Both the position numbers and the translations under genes were made by a program. From the NCBI GenBank assembly GCA_000961595.1, contig LADO01000039.1, positions 1 to 64,000 of the forward strand: DNA of 64,000 nucleotides. Reading direction: 5' to 3'. The DNA comes from Peptococcaceae bacterium BRH_c4b (GTDB lineage: Bacteria; Bacillota; Desulfotomaculia; Desulfotomaculales; Desulfocucumaceae). Positions 61,054 through 64,000 of this stretch are shown here, one piece after another. The notes under the pieces were generated by a model. The model made no database searches. It was not told the DNA's origin and was given only the letters and a program-made list of their open reading frames with translations. Positions within the stretch are counted from its first letter, which is position 1. Each line of letters starts with the position of its first letter.

Positions 61054-62235
61054 CTATTGATATATATGTTCCAGAGTAAGGGGTAATTTATTGTTAAGTC
61101 CTTTGGAAAACAGCAACTGGTAGACATTAAGCCCGGATACCCTGAAAGAAGAGGCACAGCTGCTCAAATAAAGCCCCCACATACGTACGAAGCGCTCTCC
61201 GAATTTTTCCTTGACCACCGATATGTGCTTTTGAAAATTTTCATACCAGCGGTCCAGGGTCATGGCGTAATGCAGGCGCAAACTCTCCGCATGCAGCAGG
61301 TGAAAATTATGCCCGGACAATAGCCAGATAGTTTCCCTCAATGACGGTATGTAGCCTCCGGGGAATATATATTTATCGATCCAGGGATTGATGGGATATT
61401 CATCGGTGCCCATGATGGAATGAAGCAGGGACAGCCCGCCGGGCAACAGCATTTTGTCAACCGCTTCCATATATTTAGCCAGGTTTTCCTTACCCACATG
61501 CTCGAACATACCCACGCTGACTATCTTTTCAAAACTATAATCCTCCCCGGCCAGGTCAAGATAATTGGCAAGCCTGACGTCTACCAAATGTGACAGGCCC
61601 AGGTCTTTCACCCTCTCCCTGACGGCGCTGTACTGTTCCTCGCTAAGGGTAATGCCCAGTGCCCGCACCCCATAATCCCTGGCCGCTTTAATGATCAGCC
61701 AGCCCCAGCCGCAGCCTATATCCAGCAGCCTTTCGCCAGGCTTAAGCTGTAGCTTCTTCAGAGTATGGTCAATTTTCCGCAACTGGGCCTGGTGTAATGT
61801 GTCGCCGGGTCTACCAAAATAGGCACAAGAATAACTCATAGTTTCATCCAGCCAGAGGGAAAAGAAATCATTGCCCAAGTCGTAATGATGCTGTATATTT
61901 TGCTTTTGCCTGGCTTTGGAGTTGCCGATTATGCTGCCGATGAGGGAAACGATTTTGCCGGTTATGCCGTCGGTAATGTTCTCCTTGTTTTTCTCGACTA
62001 TGTTTATAATTTCCTCCATACTGCCCTCAAAATCGACAACGCCGTCCATATAAGCCTCCCCAAAGGCCAGTACGATATTGTCCGTTTCAAAGTTGACGGC
62101 CAGGGGTTTTTTGAAGACAATCTTAGCTACGGGCTCTCCCTGGCCGTAGGCTATGGTGTCCCCGTCCCAGTAGCACACCTCGAAATTGGCATCCCGGAAC
62201 TTGTTAAAGAAAGAGTGATATATGCTCTTGATCAT
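61054..62235 (-). CDS. cfa: cyclopropane-fatty-acyl-phospholipid synthase
   Basis: This is a 393-residue SAM-dependent enzyme. The N-terminal lipid-binding part is followed by IQHHYDLGNDFFSLWLDETM and YSCAYF, then the SAM motif LLDIGCGWGWLIIKAA, and SVGMFEHVGKENLAKYM and HSIMG. It adds methylene to unsaturated acyl chains in the membrane, which helps acid and stress tolerance. Confidence 0.95.
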   Translation of the reverse strand: MIKSIYHSFFNKFRDANFEVCYWDGDTIAYGQGEPVAKIVFKKPLAVNFETDNIVLAFGEAYMDGVVDFEGSMEEIINIVEKNKENITDGITGKIVSLIGSIIGNSKARQKQNIQHHYDLGNDFFSLWLDETMSYSCAYFGRPGDTLHQAQLRKIDHTLKKLQLKPGERLLDIGCGWGWLIIKAARDYGVRALGITLSEEQYSAVRERVKDLGLSHLVDVRLANYLDLAGEDYSFEKIVSVGMFEHVGKENLAKYMEAVDKMLLPGGLSLLHSIMGTDEYPINPWIDKYIFPGGYIPSLRETIWLLSGHNFHLLHAESLRLHYAMTLDRWYENFQKHISVVKEKFGERFVRMWGLYLSSCASSFRVSGLNVYQLLFSKGLNNKLPLTLEHIYQ

Positions 62236-62517
62236 ATGGCACCCCCTGAAATATGGAATCTTAAAACAATCTTATTCAAGACGAAGAACGTTTTTTCCGA
62301 ATATTTTTTGATGGCCTCCAGGAAACTCCACTTCCGCCTGGCTGATGGGCTGGTCGGAGAAAAACAGAAATATGGCGGCTTCCACCATGGGCAGGTGACT
62401 ATGACCCGCTGGGAGATACGCTGACTATTTTTACTGTATTCAGCTAATTTCCTTAATTACCAGCACCACATAACCGGTACCCCCCTTTTTTTTTATACTG
62501 TAACCCAGCCTATATCT
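62236..62517. other. gap between cfa and the antiporter gene
   Basis: No gene with recognisable features is seen. An open minus-strand stretch (62430 to 62240) contains SFLEAIKKYSEKTFFVLNKI but lacks a start and a known family; it could be a gene remnant. The AT-rich part near 62240 should hold the cfa promoter. Confidence 0.35.
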
Positions 62518-63663
62518 TTACATCTCACCCACTTCTCCCAGCTGATCTTCCTCTTCGGGATAAAAATACTTTTGGGCGATGACAGTTGGCACTATGGCGC
62601 TTAAAATAACGGCAGCCACCAGAATGCTGTATTGTCCCTGGTTAATGAGTTTATTGTTCAAGCCGTACAGGGCGGAGATGGTACCGAAGGTCAGTCCCGT
62701 GCTCATCAGCAGGGTAGTATAGATGGCCACACGCCTTTTGTATTTAAAAAAATAAGTAACGGGCATTATCCCTATAAATTTAGCAGCCATTTTTATTAGC
62801 AGAAAAACCGCCGTAATACCGGCAAACATCCATAATGCCCTGACGGAGACCAGTGAGCCCGCCTTGAGGAAATAAAAAGGTGTGAAGGCTGCAAATGCAA
62901 TGGATCGCATTTTGTCCAGCGTTCCTCTGTAATGGGTAAAAAATTTAGCCATGGCCATGCCTATGATATAGGCCGGAAGAACGGCCTCACTGCCGCTGTA
63001 TACCGCCAGGCTGGCCAATACGGCCAGAATTAAAAAGATGAATTTAATTTCCGGCTCACTTACCACCCCGCCAAACTTGCCAAACAGGTATTTGGCCATG
63101 GGCGTCACCAGCAAAACGGCCATAAAAAGTGCTGCAGTAAAGATCCACAGCTTCAGGGTAAATCCGGTAAACAGAAGTCCCAGGGCCACCACGGTACCCA
63201 GATCTGTAATGAAGCAGGCGGCCAGGATTGTTTGACCCAGGTCGCTCTTATTCATCCCAGTTTCGATCATCACAGCGTAAACCACCGCCACTGAGGTTGT
63301 GGACAGGGCAATGCCGGCTATTTTAGCCGCGTTCAAATCCCAGTGAAAAATATAATAGGCGAAAGCCATAGCCCCCAAAAAGGGGAACAAGAACGATATA
63401 AAGCCGATACTCATACTCTCCCGGAATTTTTTCTTTAATATTCCAGGATCAATTTCGACTCCGGCTAAAAAAGTTAAAATAACAGCGCCGAAGCTGGCAA
63501 AAAAGGTAACCCACTGGGTGATTTCCAGGTTCACAATGTTTGCCCCCACCGTACCGCACAGTATTTCCACCAGAGCCACTGAAATACCGAATCTTATAGA
63601 TATCAGGCTGGCCAGCAGGGCCAGGAGTATCCACTGGGCAGCTACCACATAGCTATGTTCCAT
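62518..63663 (-). CDS. CPA2-family cation:proton antiporter, fluoride-riboswitch-controlled
   Basis: This is a 381-residue membrane protein with about eleven helices. FLAGVEIDPGILKKKFRESM is the typical early block, then ALSTTSVAVVYAVMIETGMN, then AACFITDLGTVVALGLLFTG carries the ion-binding Asp. No C-terminal TrkA domain is present. The 181-bp leader contains a crcB-type riboswitch, and antiporters of this type are a known class of fluoride-responsive genes. It probably exports fluoride or balances pH during fluoride stress (inference). Confidence 0.9.
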   Translation of the reverse strand: MEHSYVVAAQWILLALLASLISIRFGISVALVEILCGTVGANIVNLEITQWVTFFASFGAVILTFLAGVEIDPGILKKKFRESMSIGFISFLFPFLGAMAFAYYIFHWDLNAAKIAGIALSTTSVAVVYAVMIETGMNKSDLGQTILAACFITDLGTVVALGLLFTGFTLKLWIFTAALFMAVLLVTPMAKYLFGKFGGVVSEPEIKFIFLILAVLASLAVYSGSEAVLPAYIIGMAMAKFFTHYRGTLDKMRSIAFAAFTPFYFLKAGSLVSVRALWMFAGITAVFLLIKMAAKFIGIMPVTYFFKYKRRVAIYTTLLMSTGLTFGTISALYGLNNKLINQGQYSILVAAVILSAIVPTVIAQKYFYPEEEDQLGEVGEM

Positions 63664-63843
63664 ATAGATTCACTCCAAAATAATAATTTGAGTTACAATT
63701 CCGTGTTTTCTTGCAAGATGACTAAATAAGCAAGTTGTTTCTGTAACGGAGAAAATATTCCAATCAAATAATAGTATTTCCCAGGAGCCGACCTCAATTA
63801 ACGGCAAAAATACTAACTACACTCTCCTTTCTTTAATTAATTA

Positions 63844-63924
63844 CAAAAATTAAAGCTCCTACCACATACTTATGCTTGTGGTAGGAGCCATCAGCTTCGC
63901 AGCATTAGGCGAGCCCCATCGCCA
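63844..63924 (-). promoter_or_regulatory. fluoride riboswitch (crcB motif) before the antiporter gene
   Basis: On the minus strand GGCGATGGGGCTCGCC, then TAATGCTGCGAAGC, then TGATGGCTCCTACC give the conserved aptamer. The terminator hairpin (GGCTCCTACCACA and TGTGGTAGGAGC) with TTTAATTTTT overlaps the last aptamer bases. It is about 180 bp before the antiporter ATG. Confidence 0.9.
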
Positions 63925-64000
63925 AAATTATATATTTTATAAAATTTTAATCTAGACAGCAATAAATGTCAATTAAAAATACAATTGTGTTTCGTAGCAA

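Noticed and set aside
61885-62424. 179-residue open frame antisense to cfa
   Set aside because: It lies mostly over the well-supported cfa gene and has no recognisable domain or ribosome site.
1-64000. CRISPR array
   Set aside because: No regularly spaced direct repeats with unique spacers and no cas genes were seen.

Overview
The window looks like a chromosomal segment of a low-to-mid GC, spore-forming, strictly anaerobic Firmicute of the Desulfotomaculum/Pelotomaculum (Peptococcaceae) type. This is inferred from a YabG-like N-terminal domain, a DUF3243 protein, Rex, a complete siroheme-dependent (Ahb) heme route, NuoEF-type and 2-oxoacid oxidoreductase genes, many ferredoxin-like proteins and a selenocysteine tRNA. 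Genus and species cannot be fixed from the sequence alone.

Layout. 1-11.2 kb is accessory: a HicBA-like pair, an ECF sigma factor followed by three DUF3795 genes, a two-component system, a MarR/PPOX pair and a second MarR with DUF3786 and CGGC-domain genes (each MarR has its own palindromic operators), and an AbrB-PIN pair. 11.3-17.6 kb holds tRNA-Leu(CAG), a VWA protein, an unknown protein and a MoxR ATPase, then YjbQ, Rex and a ZIP transporter. 17.8-29.2 kb is one minus-strand heme operon, in transcription order polyprenyl synthase, sirC, hemA, hemC, cobA-hemD, ahbC, hemB, ahbD, ahbA, ahbB, hemL. Together these take glutamyl-tRNA to uroporphyrinogen III, siroheme and heme b without protoporphyrin chemistry.

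29.46-34.5 kb is a decayed element integrated in the tRNA-Sec gene (selC). The intact tRNA stands at the left end. A displaced, covarying 3' half plus a terminator stands at the right end. Inside are a chimeric integrase remnant, HicBA, phage tape-measure and AAA-ATPase remnants and a truncated transposase. 34.7-44.3 kb has small secreted and membrane proteins, a second cis-prenyltransferase, an Mrr-like membrane protein, a NuoEF pair, ferredoxin proteins, a remnant of a second NuoF, toxin-antitoxin remnants and an orphan TPP-enzyme beta subunit. 44.3-52.5 kb has a GNAT enzyme, purQ and fused purSL, a universal stress protein, a kinase-phosphatase, a frameshifted LTXXQ-type protein and lactate dehydrogenase.

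52.5-64 kb is a metal, arsenic and fluoride region: DGC protein, ACR3, ArsR, YnfA, ArsP-type permease with ArsR, Tn3 transposase debris, BrnT/BrnA plus a third small gene, a truncated czcD with a Cys-rich 25-residue peptide, a broken MFS gene behind one fluoride riboswitch, a ParE pair, a HAD protein, Cfa, and a CPA2-type antiporter behind a second fluoride riboswitch.

Several families of short palindromic repeats sit between genes. One 194-bp composite occurs twice with its core inverted. Several genes carry single-base frameshifts; these may be real decay, recoding (the CGGC gene has an in-phase U UUU UUA site) or sequence error, which cannot be separated here.
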